Notes: generated from the sequence alone by a model not told the origin. A stretch of DNA of 64,000 nt from Aeromonas media (GCF_000819985.1 NZ_CDBZ01000154.1:1-64000), one strand, 5' to 3'. Positions 53,686 through 62,928 are shown, counted from the stretch's first letter. Numbers and translations are program-made.

Positions 53686-54603
53686 ATGATGAAACCCAGT
53701 ACCCTCATCGGCCTCGTCGGTTTGTGCAGCCTCCCCTTGCAGGGGGCCGAGCCGATCTCGGCGGCCACACAAACCCAGTCGGTGGCGGCCACCACAGTCC
53801 CGACCCCCTCGGCGGCTTTGCCATCGACCGCCCCGTCATCAGCACAGGTTGCATCAGCGACTCTACCGGCCATCGCACCTGTACCGTCAGCTGCCGTTGC
53901 CCCAGCGCCGGTGGCGTCGGCAGCGTTGCCTACGGCTGCCGCTGCTCCGACCCCTGTGCTGTCGAGCGTTGATGCACCCGCTCCAGTGGCATCAACCCCG
54001 GCGGCTGCTCCGCTGCCCAGGGCGGTGAATCCTGGATCCCTGGCCAAGGGAGAGCTGCAGGCTGTGCCGCTCTATCGGCAGGACGAGCTGCTCAACTGGA
54101 TAGAGCAGGGACGTCATCTGACCCGGGTGAAGCAGGACAGGTGCCAGCTGACCCAGGACATAGAGGCACGCGCCTCTGTGATGAAGATCCCGGCCTATCA
54201 GTTCCTGTGGGGGGACATGCTGGCCTGGGGCGTCTGCACCAAGCCGGATGCCCAGGTAGGCGTGCAATACATGTGGGAGGCGGCCAATCAGGGCCTGGCT
54301 CCCGCACTGGAGCAGCTGGGGCGCTACTACTGGAAAGGCATCCTGGTCCAGAAGGACCTGGTACGGGCCGAGACCCTGATGCGGGAGGCTGCCAGCCTGG
54401 GTTTCCAGCGGGCCCAGATAGAGTGGGTCGAGATGCTGTTGCAGGGTATGGGCAGTCCGCTGGATTACGAGGAGGCCTACCACTGGCTGCACGGCGCCGT
54501 CATCGGCGACAAGGCGACCCACCAGAAGGCGGCTAGCCTGCTGAGCCGACTCGGTAATCGCATGCCCGCCAATGCCATCGCCCGCGCCAAGGCGATGCAC
54601 TAA
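53686..54603 (+). CDS. motX: MotX-like polar flagellar motor protein with Ala/Pro-rich linker
   Basis: 305 residues. A signal peptide (MMKPSTLIGLVGLCSLPLQG, cleavage near residue 20) is followed by about 90 residues almost wholly of Ala, Pro, Ser, Thr and Val (24-112), then a conserved domain: CQLTQDIEARASVMKIPAYQ, GDMLAWGVC, and two Sel1-type repeats (about 190-262). That domain matches MotX of the sodium-driven polar flagellar motor of Vibrio and Aeromonas, where MotX/MotY form the T ring. Vibrio MotX is about 210 residues and lacks the linker. Start at 53686 has AGGAG upstream. Confidence 0.8.
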   Translation: MMKPSTLIGLVGLCSLPLQGAEPISAATQTQSVAATTVPTPSAALPSTAPSSAQVASATLPAIAPVPSAAVAPAPVASAALPTAAAAPTPVLSSVDAPAPVASTPAAAPLPRAVNPGSLAKGELQAVPLYRQDELLNWIEQGRHLTRVKQDRCQLTQDIEARASVMKIPAYQFLWGDMLAWGVCTKPDAQVGVQYMWEAANQGLAPALEQLGRYYWKGILVQKDLVRAETLMREAASLGFQRAQIEWVEMLLQGMGSPLDYEEAYHWLHGAVIGDKATHQKAASLLSRLGNRMPANAIARAKAMH

Positions 54604-54628
54604 GTCCGGCAAGCCAGGCCACTCGATA

Positions 54629-54665
54629 CAACAAGGCCCGCGAACCTGCGTTCGTGGGCCTTGTT
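54629..54665. terminator. Terminator between motX and hmp
   Basis: AACAAGGCCC/GGGCCTTGTT outer stem with CGAAC/GTTCG inner pairing, between convergent genes. Confidence 0.85.
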
Positions 54666-54689
54666 CATTTTCCCTGTCAGGAGGCGGGA

Positions 54690-55883
54690 TCAGAGATCCT
54701 GATGGGGGCCGAACACCTCGTAATGCATTCTGTCTGCGGGGACGCCCAAACTGCTCAGCTGATCTTTCACAGCCTTCATAAAGCCCAGGGGGCCGCAGAA
54801 GTAGTAGTGAGCGTTGGCCGGGATGAGGTCAGTGACCTGTTCCAGCGCCAGGGTGCCGCTGAAGTCGTAATCTTGCCCCTGCACGTCCTGTTCGGCAGGT
54901 GTCCTATACCAGACCCGGCTCTGCAAGCTGGCGTGCTGGCTGCTCTTTATCTGGATCTCTTCCTTGAAGGCATGCTGGGCGCCATGCTCGCAAGCGTGCA
55001 GCCAGCGGATTTCAGTCCCCGCTTGTTCAGCCAGCAACTGGTTCAGCATGCTCAGCATGGGGGTCAGACCCACTCCGGCGGAGATCAGTACCACTGGGGT
55101 GGCCGTCTCGGTCTGCAGGAAGAAGTCCCCCGCCGGTGGCATCAGCGCCACCTCGTCACCGATGTGAAGCTGGTCATGCAGCAGGTTGGAGGCCTGGCCC
55201 TGGGGCTCGCGCTTGACGCTGATGCGGTAGTCGCGGCCATTAGGGGCATCGGAGAGGGAGTATTGGCGGATCTCCTGATGCTCCAGTGTCGGGTGATTGA
55301 GCCTGATGCTGATATATTGCCCCGGCTTGAAGCGCAGTACGGGCTTGCCGTCGACGGGGGCCAGCACGAAGGAGGTGACAAGCTCGCTCTCCTGGCGCTT
55401 CTCCTTGATGAGGAAAGCGCGAGCACCTTGCCAGCCGCCGATCTCGCTCGCCTTCTCCCGGTAGAGCTCGCCCTCCCGGCCGATAAAGATATCGGCCAGC
55501 ACCCCATAAGCCTTGCCCCAGGCCTCCAATACCTCGTCAGTCACCGCGCTGCCACCCATTTCTTTGAGCGTGGCCAAGAGATGACTACCCACAATGTGAT
55601 ATTGTTCCGGCTGGATCAGGAAACCCGTGTGCTTGTGGGCGATGCGTTCCACGGCACCGGCCAGGGCCCCCAGGTTGTCTATATTCCTGGCGTAGGCCGC
55701 CACTGCGCTGAACAGGGCCAGGGGTTGGCCGCCACTGCGCTGATGAGCCAGGTTGAACACATCCTTCAACTCGGGGTTGTGGCTGAACATGCGCTGGTAG
55801 AAGTGCTGGGTAAGGGCAGGCCCCGCCGATTCGAGCAAAGGAATGGTGCTCTTGATGACGGCGATGGTGGCTTGGTCTAACAT
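54690..55883 (-). CDS. hmp: Flavohaemoprotein Hmp (nitric oxide dioxygenase)
   Basis: 397 residues. An N-terminal globin domain (1-138) carries the proximal His in ERIAHKHTG and distal-pocket Tyr/Gln region; then the FAD domain with RQYSLSDAPNGRDYRISVKR, and the NAD domain with [20 protein letters not shown] and YYFCGPLGFMKAV. It converts NO and O2 to nitrate. It is divergent from nsrR, the NO-sensing repressor, which is the classical control arrangement. Confidence 0.97.
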   Translation of the reverse strand: MLDQATIAVIKSTIPLLESAGPALTQHFYQRMFSHNPELKDVFNLAHQRSGGQPLALFSAVAAYARNIDNLGALAGAVERIAHKHTGFLIQPEQYHIVGSHLLATLKEMGGSAVTDEVLEAWGKAYGVLADIFIGREGELYREKASEIGGWQGARAFLIKEKRQESELVTSFVLAPVDGKPVLRFKPGQYISIRLNHPTLEHQEIRQYSLSDAPNGRDYRISVKREPQGQASNLLHDQLHIGDEVALMPPAGDFFLQTETATPVVLISAGVGLTPMLSMLNQLLAEQAGTEIRWLHACEHGAQHAFKEEIQIKSSQHASLQSRVWYRTPAEQDVQGQDYDFSGTLALEQVTDLIPANAHYYFCGPLGFMKAVKDQLSSLGVPADRMHYEVFGPHQDL

Positions 55884-55924
55884 AGGAGGTCCTTTCTAAT
55901 TGAACATCTGGAATGTCACTTAAT

Positions 55925-55947
55925 AAGTTGCATCCTAAATGTTTAAT
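55925..55947. promoter_or_regulatory. NsrR-like binding site in the hmp-nsrR intergenic region
   Basis: AAGTTGCATCCTAAATGTTT resembles the NsrR 11-1-11 consensus (AAGATGCATTTAAAATGCATCTT); the left half matches at 10 of 11 and the right half more weakly. Position between the NO-detoxifying enzyme and its repressor supports the call. Confidence 0.6.
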
Positions 55948-55960
55948 TGATCTGGATCAA
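55947..55960. promoter_or_regulatory. Perfect FNR box in the hmp-nsrR intergenic region
   Basis: TTGATCTGGATCAA is an exact match to the FNR consensus TTGAT-N4-ATCAA. It starts at the last base of the NsrR-like site, 35 bases before the nsrR start codon, and would allow oxygen-dependent control of nsrR and/or hmp. Confidence 0.8.
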
Positions 55961-55994
55961 TCATCAATTCTTTGCGCTATGCGCCACAGGCACT

Positions 55995-56462
55995 ATGAGA
56001 CTAACAAGCTATACCGATTTTGGATTGAGAGCCCTGCTCTATCTGGCCACGTTGCCGGAGGGGGAATTGTCGAGCGTGGCCAAGGTGTCTGCCTTGTATG
56101 ACGTCTCTCGCAATCACATGGTGAAGGTGGTGAACCAGCTGGTGAAGCTGGGTTATCTGCAGTCCCAGCGTGGCAAGAATGGCGGGATCCGCATGGCCTG
56201 TTCCCCTGAGAGCGTGAACATAGGCCAGGTGATCCGGGCGCTGGAAGGCAATCTGGATGGGATCGACTGCGGTTCCCCCGTCTGCCATATTGTCTCTGTC
56301 TGCCTGCTCAAGAGTGCACTGAAGGAGGCGATGAACGCCTTCCTGGCGGTGATGGACGGCTATACGCTGCAAGACTTGCTGGCCAACCGCGACGAGCTGC
56401 AGCAGGTGTTTGGCGAGTTGATCCCGACCCTGGTGCTGGAGCCGGATGACGAGAGCGAGTGA
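55995..56462 (+). CDS. nsrR: Nitric-oxide-sensing repressor NsrR (Rrf2 family)
   Basis: 155 residues from the ATG at 55995. MRLTSYTDFGLRALLYLATL begins the winged-helix; SRNHMVKVVNQLVKLGYLQS is the recognition helix. Three cysteines in CGSPVCHIVSVC, spaced C-x4-C-x5-C, coordinate the [Fe-S] cluster that senses NO. An earlier in-frame start at 55947 is inside the operator region and is rejected. Confidence 0.94.
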   Translation: MRLTSYTDFGLRALLYLATLPEGELSSVAKVSALYDVSRNHMVKVVNQLVKLGYLQSQRGKNGGIRMACSPESVNIGQVIRALEGNLDGIDCGSPVCHIVSVCLLKSALKEAMNAFLAVMDGYTLQDLLANRDELQQVFGELIPTLVLEPDDESE

Positions 56463-56465
56463 GAC

Positions 56466-56494
56466 AAAAAAGGCTGCCATCGGCAGCCTTTTTT
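56466..56494. terminator. Bidirectional terminator between nsrR and the CorB-like gene
   Basis: AAAAAAGGCTGCC/GGCAGCCTTTTTT around ATC. The minus-strand gene stop at 56494 overlaps its edge. Confidence 0.9.
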
Positions 56495-57774
56495 CAATCC
56501 TCGTAACCTGACTCGTTACGGTAGAGGTGTGGCATGATCCTCGCCATCTTCACCATGTTGTTTTCCACTTCGAGGATTTCGATGGGGTAACCCGCCAGCC
56601 TGACACTGATGTTGGGCTGGGGGATCTCCTCCAGGTACTCCAGAATCACCCCGTTGAGGGTGCGCGGGCCGTCGATGGGCAGGTGCCAGTGCATCTCCTT
56701 GTTCAGCTCGCGGATGCTGGCGGAGCCTTCCACCAGGAAGGATCCGTCCGGCTGGGGGTGGATCTCGTCGCTCGGCGCCGGGGCCATGGAGGTGGTGAAG
56801 TCGCCCACTATCTCTTCCAGGATGTCATCCAGGGTGATCAGCCCCTGAATATCGCCATACTCGTCGACAATCAGCCCGATCCTCTCCTTGTTGCGCTGGA
56901 ACTTGGCCAGCTGCACGTTGAGCGGCGTGCCTTGTGGAATGAAGTAGATGGGATCGACTTCCCGCAGCAGGCTGGACTTGCTGAACTGGTCCCTGGCGAC
57001 GAGCCTGAGGGCGTCACGAGAGTGTAAAAATCCGACAACGTCGTCAATATTGTCGCGATAGAGCAGGATCTTGGTGTGGGCGCAGTGGGCCAGCTGGCGC
57101 AGTATGCTCTTCCAGTCGTCATTGATGTCGATGGCAGAGATCTCGCTGCGCGGCACCATGATGTTTTCCACCGTCATCTTGTCCAGATCCAGAATGCTGA
57201 TCAGCATCTCCTGATGGCGCTGGGGGATGAGGCTGCCCGCCTCGTTGACTATGGTGCGCAGCTCTTCGGTGTTGAGGGAGTCATCCTTGCGATGTTCGAG
57301 GCGCAGCAGCTTGAGCAAGAGGTTGGTGATGCTGTTGATGAGCCAGACCAGCGGGGCGAAGGGCACCATCAGCCCCTTGAGGACCCAGGAGGCGGGATAG
57401 GCGATGCGCTCGGGAAACATGGCCGCCAGTGTCTTGGGGGTGACTTCCCCGAACACCAGCACCACCAGGGTGAGGCCGAAGGTGGCGATGGCGACGCCGA
57501 GATCCCCAAACAGCCGGATGCAGACGATGGTGGCGATGGCGGAGGCCAGAATGTTGACCAGGTTGTTGCCGATGAGGATGAGGCCAAGCAGGCGATCCGG
57601 TCGGGCCAGCAGCTTTTCGACCCGACGGGCTGCCTTGTGTTTGGTTTGGGCCAGATGCCGCAGCTTGTAGCGGTTGAGGGACATCAGACCGGTTTCGGAA
57701 CTGGAGAAGAAGGCTGACAACACAATCAAAATAACGAGAACAATCAGTAATGTGCTCGTTGAGATACTGTCCAA
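56494..57774 (-). CDS. yfjD: CorB/HlyC-CorC family protein (YfjD-like)
   Basis: 426 residues, TTG start at 57774 with AGGAG six bases upstream. It has a DUF21 membrane domain with about four helices (1-140), two CBS domains (about 180-335, MVPRSEISAIDINDDW and LIVDEYGDIQGLITLDDIL) and a C-terminal CorC_HlyC domain. The family is involved in Mg2+/Co2+ transport. It is followed upstream (minus direction) by the YpjD gene, as in E. coli near ffh. Confidence 0.9.
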   Translation of the reverse strand: MDSISTSTLLIVLVILIVLSAFFSSSETGLMSLNRYKLRHLAQTKHKAARRVEKLLARPDRLLGLILIGNNLVNILASAIATIVCIRLFGDLGVAIATFGLTLVVLVFGEVTPKTLAAMFPERIAYPASWVLKGLMVPFAPLVWLINSITNLLLKLLRLEHRKDDSLNTEELRTIVNEAGSLIPQRHQEMLISILDLDKMTVENIMVPRSEISAIDINDDWKSILRQLAHCAHTKILLYRDNIDDVVGFLHSRDALRLVARDQFSKSSLLREVDPIYFIPQGTPLNVQLAKFQRNKERIGLIVDEYGDIQGLITLDDILEEIVGDFTTSMAPAPSDEIHPQPDGSFLVEGSASIRELNKEMHWHLPIDGPRTLNGVILEYLEEIPQPNISVRLAGYPIEILEVENNMVKMARIMPHLYRNESGYED

Positions 57775-57814
57775 GAAGGGCTCCTGTTGGGGTGGTTTTT
57801 GGGGTGCTGAACCG

Positions 57815-58606
57815 TCAGCTCAGCAAGACTTCCTTGACGAAGCGGCTGCCAAAGTAAGCCAGGGTCAGGATGACGCTGCCGATGAGGCTCAGCATGATGA
57901 CCTTGCGACCACGCCAGCCACGGGTGTGGTGACCCCACAGCAGCAAGGCGTAGACGCACCAGGCCAGGATCGAGAGGATGGCCTTGTGGGATTTGCCCTG
58001 GGCAAACATGTCTTCCAGGAAGAACAGACCCGAGGCGATGGAGAGGGTCAGCAGCAACAGGCCCGCGGAGATGAGCTGGAACAGACGCTTCTCCACCGTC
58101 ATCAGGGGCGGCATGGCGGGCAGATGGCTTATCTTTCTGGACTTCAGCTGCCGATCCAGACAGGCAAGCTGCAGCGCAAACAGGCAGGCGATCATCAGTA
58201 CCGAATAGGCCATCAAGGCGAGCCCGATGTGCAGCAGCAGTTGGGGGTGCGCTTCCAGATGAGTGATGTAGCGGCCCGGAATCAGGGCGCTGGCGGCGAG
58301 CAGCAAGGCCGAGAAACTGTAGACCACGGGCAGCAGGATCCAGCCGTTGAAACGGCGGGTAACGCAGGTCATGAAGCCGCTGATGATGAGGCTGACCAGG
58401 GAGGCGACGTTCAACATGCTGAGATTCTGGCCGGAATGGGTGGCCAGCACCTCGCTTCCCACCGCCACACCATGTGCAGTCAGGGCCAGGCCGACACAGG
58501 CAAACAGCGACACCTGCCCGACGGGCTTGGCGCTGAGCAGCAGGTGCAGAGAGGCGATGATGGCCAGCAGGTAAAACGCCAGGGCCAGAACAGAGATCAC
58601 GATCAT
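57815..58606 (-). CDS. ypjD: Inner membrane cytochrome c assembly-like protein YpjD
   Basis: 263 residues from the ATG at 58606 (a TTG at 58627 would add seven). Eight hydrophobic helices; the pattern HIGLALMAYSVLMIACLFAL and SGLFFLEDMFAQGKSHKAIL resembles CcsA/HemX-type haem-handling proteins. E. coli YpjD is next to ffh in the same orientation. Precise role unknown; likely haem or cytochrome related. Confidence 0.85.
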   Translation of the reverse strand: MIVISVLALAFYLLAIIASLHLLLSAKPVGQVSLFACVGLALTAHGVAVGSEVLATHSGQNLSMLNVASLVSLIISGFMTCVTRRFNGWILLPVVYSFSALLLAASALIPGRYITHLEAHPQLLLHIGLALMAYSVLMIACLFALQLACLDRQLKSRKISHLPAMPPLMTVEKRLFQLISAGLLLLTLSIASGLFFLEDMFAQGKSHKAILSILAWCVYALLLWGHHTRGWRGRKVIMLSLIGSVILTLAYFGSRFVKEVLLS

Positions 58607-58734
58607 AACCAGGTCGTTGTCGAACAAGCTTTTATGGATAAGAGGGGCAGTATACCTTGCACAAGATATGCTCGCCAGTTGTGCCAGGGGCTAACTGCCC
58701 ATATATAAGTAGCAGCTGACAGCCCCGTGCGGCG

Positions 58735-58868
58735 AATAATCGTCCTCCGGCGTTGACTGGGGTATAATGCCCTCCATTTGTTACACCCGCTCATTCGATG
58801 GCGGGTCACCGCCTCAAGCGGTGAGTAATCGTCCCCACAGTGCTGACTGGGGTATAATGCCCCACTAG
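58735..58868 (+). promoter_or_regulatory. Tandemly duplicated ffh promoter region (90-bp period)
   Basis: TGACTGGGGTATAATGCCC occurs twice, with the -10 hexamer TATAAT at 58763-58768 and at 58853-58858, exactly 90 bases apart; the preceding TAATCGTCC is also repeated, and similarity continues past the -10 (GTTACACC/GTTACGCC). Between the copies lies an exact stem-loop TCACCGC/GCGGTGA (58806-58824). No -35 at 17 bases is convincing in either copy. Confidence 0.7.
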
Positions 58869-58892
58869 TTACGCCAAGAATCGGAATGCGTC

Positions 58893-60272
58893 ATGTTTGA
58901 GAATTTGACTGAACGACTCTCGCGCACCCTGCGCAATGTCAGTGGCCGTGGCCGACTGACCGAAGAGAACATCAAGGATACCTTGCGTGAAGTACGCATG
59001 GCGCTGCTCGAGGCGGACGTGGCCCTGCCGGTGGTGCGTGACTTCGTTGCCCGCGTGAAAGAGCGTGCAGTCGGCCAGGAAGTGGCCAAGTCCCTGAGCC
59101 CGGGCCAGGCCTTCATCAAGATAGTGCATGGCGAGCTGGTCTCCGTCATGGGAGAGGCGAACGAGCAGCTCAATCTGGCCGCACAGCCGCCGGCCATCAT
59201 CCTGATGGCGGGCCTGCAGGGTGCCGGTAAGACCACGACTGTGGGCAAGCTCGCCAAGCTGCTCAAGGAGCGCCACAAGAAGAAGGTGCTGGTGGTCAGT
59301 GCCGACGTCTACCGCCCGGCGGCGATCAAGCAGCTCGAGACCCTGGCCAATGACATCTCGGTCGATTTCTTCCCAAGCGATGTGACCCAGAAGCCGGTGG
59401 CGATCGCCACCGCCGCCATCGATCAGGCGCGCAAGAAATTCTATGACGTGGTGATCGTCGATACCGCCGGTCGTCTGCACGTGGACACCGAGATGATGGC
59501 GGAGATCCAGGATCTCCACGCCACCATCAAGCCGGTCGAGACCCTGTTCGTGGTGGATGCCATGACAGGTCAGGATGCTGCCAATACCGCCAAGGCGTTC
59601 AACGAAGCGCTGCCGCTCACCGGCGTCATCCTCACCAAGGCGGACGGCGACGCCCGCGGCGGTGCCGCCCTGTCGGTGCGCCACATCACCGGCAAGCCGG
59701 TCAAGTTCATCGGTATGGGCGAGAAGACCGATGCCCTTGAGCCCTTCCACCCGGATCGACTCGCATCCCGCATCCTCGGCATGGGGGACGTGCTGTCGCT
59801 CATCGAAGAGGTGGAACGCAACGTCGACAAGGAAAAAGCCGCCAAGCTGGCCAACAAGGTCAAGAGCGGCAAGGGCTTCGATCTGGAAGATTTCCGCGAG
59901 CAGCTGGCCCAGATGCGCAACATGGGCGGCATGATGGGCATGCTCGACAAGTTGCCCGGCATGTCCGGTCTGCCGGATAACGTGAAAGATCAGATGGATG
60001 ACAAGATCACAGTGCGGATGGAGGCCATCATCAGCTCCATGACGCCCAAGGAGCGTGCTCATCCCGATCTCATCAAGGGCTCCCGCAAGCGTCGCATCGC
60101 CGCGGGTTCCGGCATGCAGGTGCAGGACGTGAACAAGCTGCTCAAGCAGTTCACCGAGATGCAGCGCATGATGAAGAAGATGTCCGGCAAGGGTGGCATG
60201 CGCAAGATGATGGGCCAGATGAAGAACATGCTGCCACCCGGATTCGGTGGTGGCGGGCGCGGTCCGTTCTGA
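58893..60272 (+). CDS. ffh: Signal recognition particle protein Ffh
   Basis: 459 residues. MFENLTERLSRTLRNVSGRG starts the N domain; the G domain has GLQGAGKTTTVGKL, VVSADVYRPAAIKQL, DTAGRLHVD and TKADGDARGGAALS; the methionine-rich M domain (about 330-459, MRKMMGQMKNMLPPG) binds signal sequences and 4.5S RNA. The SRP directs membrane proteins to the translocon. Followed by a terminator. Confidence 0.97.
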   Translation: MFENLTERLSRTLRNVSGRGRLTEENIKDTLREVRMALLEADVALPVVRDFVARVKERAVGQEVAKSLSPGQAFIKIVHGELVSVMGEANEQLNLAAQPPAIILMAGLQGAGKTTTVGKLAKLLKERHKKKVLVVSADVYRPAAIKQLETLANDISVDFFPSDVTQKPVAIATAAIDQARKKFYDVVIVDTAGRLHVDTEMMAEIQDLHATIKPVETLFVVDAMTGQDAANTAKAFNEALPLTGVILTKADGDARGGAALSVRHITGKPVKFIGMGEKTDALEPFHPDRLASRILGMGDVLSLIEEVERNVDKEKAAKLANKVKSGKGFDLEDFREQLAQMRNMGGMMGMLDKLPGMSGLPDNVKDQMDDKITVRMEAIISSMTPKERAHPDLIKGSRKRRIAAGSGMQVQDVNKLLKQFTEMQRMMKKMSGKGGMRKMMGQMKNMLPPGFGGGGRGPF

Positions 60273-60290
60273 TTTTCCTGCTTGTCAGGC

Positions 60291-60319
60291 AAAAAGGCTC
60301 ACTTCGGTGAGCCTTTTTC
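60291..60319 (+). terminator. Terminator of ffh
   Basis: AAAAAGGCTCAC/GTGAGCCTTTTT with a TTCG loop. Confidence 0.9.
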
Positions 60320-60353
60320 ATGCCAACTCCTGCGCAAAAAATAGCAGGCTTGG

Positions 60354-60381
60354 TTGCAATTATTACGAATCCAAGTAGAAT
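60354..60381 (+). promoter_or_regulatory. Sigma-70 promoter of the rpsP operon
   Basis: TTGCAA (60354-60359), 16 bases, TAGAAT (60376-60381), placing transcription start near 60388, about 64 bases before rpsP. Confidence 0.6.
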
Positions 60382-60451
60382 TACGCGGCTTATTTTAAGC
60401 TAGGGTCTGCGTATTTGCAGGCCTTGTTCATTAGATGTTCATGAGGACGAT

Positions 60452-60700
60452 ATGGTAACCATTCGTTTACAACGTGGTGGCGCGAAAAAGCGTCCGTTCT
60501 ACCAGGTAGTAGTTTCTGACAGCCGTTGCGCCCGTGACGGTCGCTTCATCGAGCGCGTTGGTTTCTTCAACCCGGTTGCTGCTGGTAACGCTGAAAAGCT
60601 GAACCTGGACCTGGCTCGTATCGAGCATTGGGTTGCTACTGGTGCCACTGTTTCTGACCGTGTTGCCAAGCTGATCAAAGACGCTAAAAAAGCTGCTTAA
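60452..60700 (+). CDS. rpsP: 30S ribosomal protein S16
   Basis: 82 residues, the usual length. [20 protein letters not shown] is the S16 signature and [12 protein letters not shown] is conserved. It binds 16S rRNA during 30S assembly. First gene of the conserved rpsP-rimM-trmD-rplS operon. Confidence 0.98.
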   Translation: MVTIRLQRGGAKKRPFYQVVVSDSRCARDGRFIERVGFFNPVAAGNAEKLNLDLARIEHWVATGATVSDRVAKLIKDAKKAA

Positions 60701-60724
60701 TCAGCCAAGCGGTAAGGAGTTAAG

Positions 60725-61246
60725 GTGGAAAAACCTATAGTTCTGGGCACCCTGGGTACCGTTTACGGCATCAAGGGCTGGCTTAAAGTGAACTCCTTCA
60801 CCGATGTTGCCGAAGCGATTTTCGATTACAACCCCTGGCTGATCAATCAGAACGGGGTATGGCGTGAGATTCAGGTTTCGGCCTGGAAGCGTCACAACAA
60901 GGGTCTGATCTGCAAGCTCGATGGTATCGATGTGCGCGAGGATGCCCTGGCATTGACCAATGTCGAGATTGGCGTAGCCGCCGATCTGTTGCCTGCGTTG
61001 CCTGAAGGTGAGTTCTACTGGCGTGACCTGATTGGTTGCTCCGTGATGACTACCAAGGGATACGACCTGGGCAAGGTGACCGAATTGATGGAAACCGGCT
61101 CCAACGATGTGTTGGTGGTTGAGGCCAATGTAAAAGATGCCTTTGGTGCAAAGGAGCGGCTGATCCCGTTCCTGGAAGAGCAGGTGATCAAGAATATTGA
61201 TCTGACTGCTCGAACAATCGAAGTTGATTGGGATCCTGGTTTCTAG
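60725..61246 (+). CDS. rimM: Ribosome maturation factor RimM
   Basis: 173 residues with a GTG start, common for rimM, and TAAGGAGTTAAG upstream. The N-terminal barrel ([20 protein letters not shown]) and the C-terminal PRC-barrel-like part ([22 protein letters not shown]) are typical. It assists maturation of the 30S head near S19. Confidence 0.97.
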   Translation: MEKPIVLGTLGTVYGIKGWLKVNSFTDVAEAIFDYNPWLINQNGVWREIQVSAWKRHNKGLICKLDGIDVREDALALTNVEIGVAADLLPALPEGEFYWRDLIGCSVMTTKGYDLGKVTELMETGSNDVLVVEANVKDAFGAKERLIPFLEEQVIKNIDLTARTIEVDWDPGF

Positions 61247-61280
61247 TTTCCCGCGCTAACACGGGTGCCGGAGGTTTCTT

Positions 61281-62030
61281 ATGTGGATTGGGGTGATTAG
61301 CCTCTTCCCGGAAATGTTCCGAGCCATTACCGAGCACGGGGTAACGGGTCGGGCCGTCAAGAGTAGCCTGCTGCAGATTGAGTGCTGGAACCCTCGGGAT
61401 TTCACCCACGACAAACACCGTACGGTCGATGATCGTCCTTATGGTGGTGGACCTGGGATGCTGATGATGGTTCAGCCGCTGCGTGATGCGATTCATGCAG
61501 CCAAGCAAGCGGCGGGAGACGGGGCGAAAGTCATCTATCTCTCTCCTCAGGGGCGCAAGCTGACTCAAGCGGGCGTAACCGAGTTGGCGACGAATCAGAA
61601 ACTGATTCTGGTCGCCGGTCGATACGAAGGTATCGATGAACGCGTGATACAAACCGAAGTCGACGAAGAGTGGTCTATCGGGGATTACGTGTTAAGTGGT
61701 GGCGAGTTGCCTGCCATGACCCTGATCGATGCGGTTTCGCGTCTGGTCCCGGGGGTCCTGGGCGATCAGGCCAGTGCCGAGCAGGACTCCTTCACGGATG
61801 GCCTGCTGGATCATCCCCACTACACTCGGCCGGAGTTGTTGGATGGAATGGCGGTGCCCGAGGCGCTGACAAGCGGCAATCACGAAGTGATTCGGCGCTG
61901 GCGTCTCAAGCAGTCGCTCGGACGAACCTGGCAGAGAAGGCCGGAACTTATTAACAACCTAGCTCTGACTGACGAGCAAGAATCACTTCTTGCCGAGTAT
62001 GTCCGCGAAGTGCGTGACAGCGTTAAGTAG
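61281..62030 (+). CDS. trmD: tRNA (guanine(37)-N1)-methyltransferase TrmD
   Basis: 249 residues. SPOUT methyltransferase: [45 protein letters not shown] and [15 protein letters not shown] (the trefoil-knot SAM site) are hallmark segments. It methylates G37 of tRNAs reading CNN codons and prevents frameshifts. Third gene of the operon. Confidence 0.98.
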   Translation: MWIGVISLFPEMFRAITEHGVTGRAVKSSLLQIECWNPRDFTHDKHRTVDDRPYGGGPGMLMMVQPLRDAIHAAKQAAGDGAKVIYLSPQGRKLTQAGVTELATNQKLILVAGRYEGIDERVIQTEVDEEWSIGDYVLSGGELPAMTLIDAVSRLVPGVLGDQASAEQDSFTDGLLDHPHYTRPELLDGMAVPEALTSGNHEVIRRWRLKQSLGRTWQRRPELINNLALTDEQESLLAEYVREVRDSVK

Positions 62031-62062
62031 AGTTTTCAGTTTATCCTAGGTAAGGAAAGACA

Positions 62063-62410
62063 ATGAGCAAGATTATTCAGCAGCTTGAACAAGAGCAACT
62101 GCGTACCGACATCCCGGCTTTTGCCCAGGGCGACACCGTACGTGTTCAAGTTCGTGTTAAAGAAGGTGGTAAAGAGCGTCTGCAGGCTTTCGAAGGCATC
62201 GTTATTGCCAAGCGTAACCGCGGTCTGCACTCTGCTTTCACCGTTCGCAAGATCTCCAACGGCGAAGGTGTTGAGCGTGTATTCCAGACTCACTCTCCGC
62301 TGATCCACAGTGTAGAACTGAAGCGCCGTGGTGATGTTCGCCGCGCCAAGCTGTACTACCTGCGCAACCTGTCCGGCAAAGCTGCTCGTATCAAAGAGAA
62401 GCTCAACTAA
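62063..62410 (+). CDS. rplS: 50S ribosomal protein L19
   Basis: 115 residues. [40 protein letters not shown] and [11 protein letters not shown] are L19 signatures. It sits at the subunit interface. Last gene of the operon, followed by a strong terminator. Confidence 0.98.
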
Positions 62411-62460
62411 TTCGATTCGAATTGGTGTCGGTATGTCGACGAATAGCTCGACAGGTAGTG

Positions 62461-62489
62461 AAAAGGCTCGCCAATGGCGAGCCTTTTTT
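62461..62489 (+). terminator. Terminator of the rpsP-rplS operon
   Basis: GGCTCGCC/GGCGAGCC around AAT, flanked by AAAA and followed by six T. Confidence 0.92.
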
Positions 62490-62515
62490 GTATGTGGGTT
62501 TCGCACAGGCCGGCT

Positions 62516-62845
62516 TCAGCCAGGCTGGCTGACCCGCACCACAGAGTTGTCGCGCCCGAAGGGGCCGGGCACATAGTCGTCCGCTTCCCAGTCGTTGTCA
62601 TAACGGGTCTCCCCGTCTGGCTGCACCAGTTGATAGCAATACTCGAAATGGCTGGGGCCATCGGTGGGAAGGTTGAGGGTCGCCTTGAACTCCCCGCTCT
62701 TCATTCTTTTCAATTCAATGGGTTGCCACTGGCTGAACTCCCCCAGCAGCAAGACCTGTTCGGCCTCGCCTGCGGCCTCTTTTTCCACTGCGAAGGTCAC
62801 CTTGACCTCGGGGCGGGACTTGAGAAATTGCTTGTTGATCGGCAT
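62516..62845 (-). CDS. Isoamylase early-set (CBM48-like) domain protein
   Basis: 109 residues comprising almost only the early-set beta-sandwich: VLLLGEFSQWQPIELKRMKS, GEFKATLNLP and FEYCYQLVQPDGETRYDNDW are typical of isoamylase N-terminal/AMPK-glycogen-binding-like domains. No catalytic domain is present. It may bind glycogen or a polysaccharide, but stand-alone members are uncharacterised. AAGGAG upstream supports the start. Confidence 0.85.
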   Translation of the reverse strand: MPINKQFLKSRPEVKVTFAVEKEAAGEAEQVLLLGEFSQWQPIELKRMKSGEFKATLNLPTDGPSHFEYCYQLVQPDGETRYDNDWEADDYVPGPFGRDNSVVRVSQPG

Positions 62846-62928
62846 ATCGACTCCTTGTCACTGACTGCGAAGAAAGTAGCGCTGCTCATTTTTATATCAC
62901 CTTATGACAAAGATGTTGATAGCAATCG

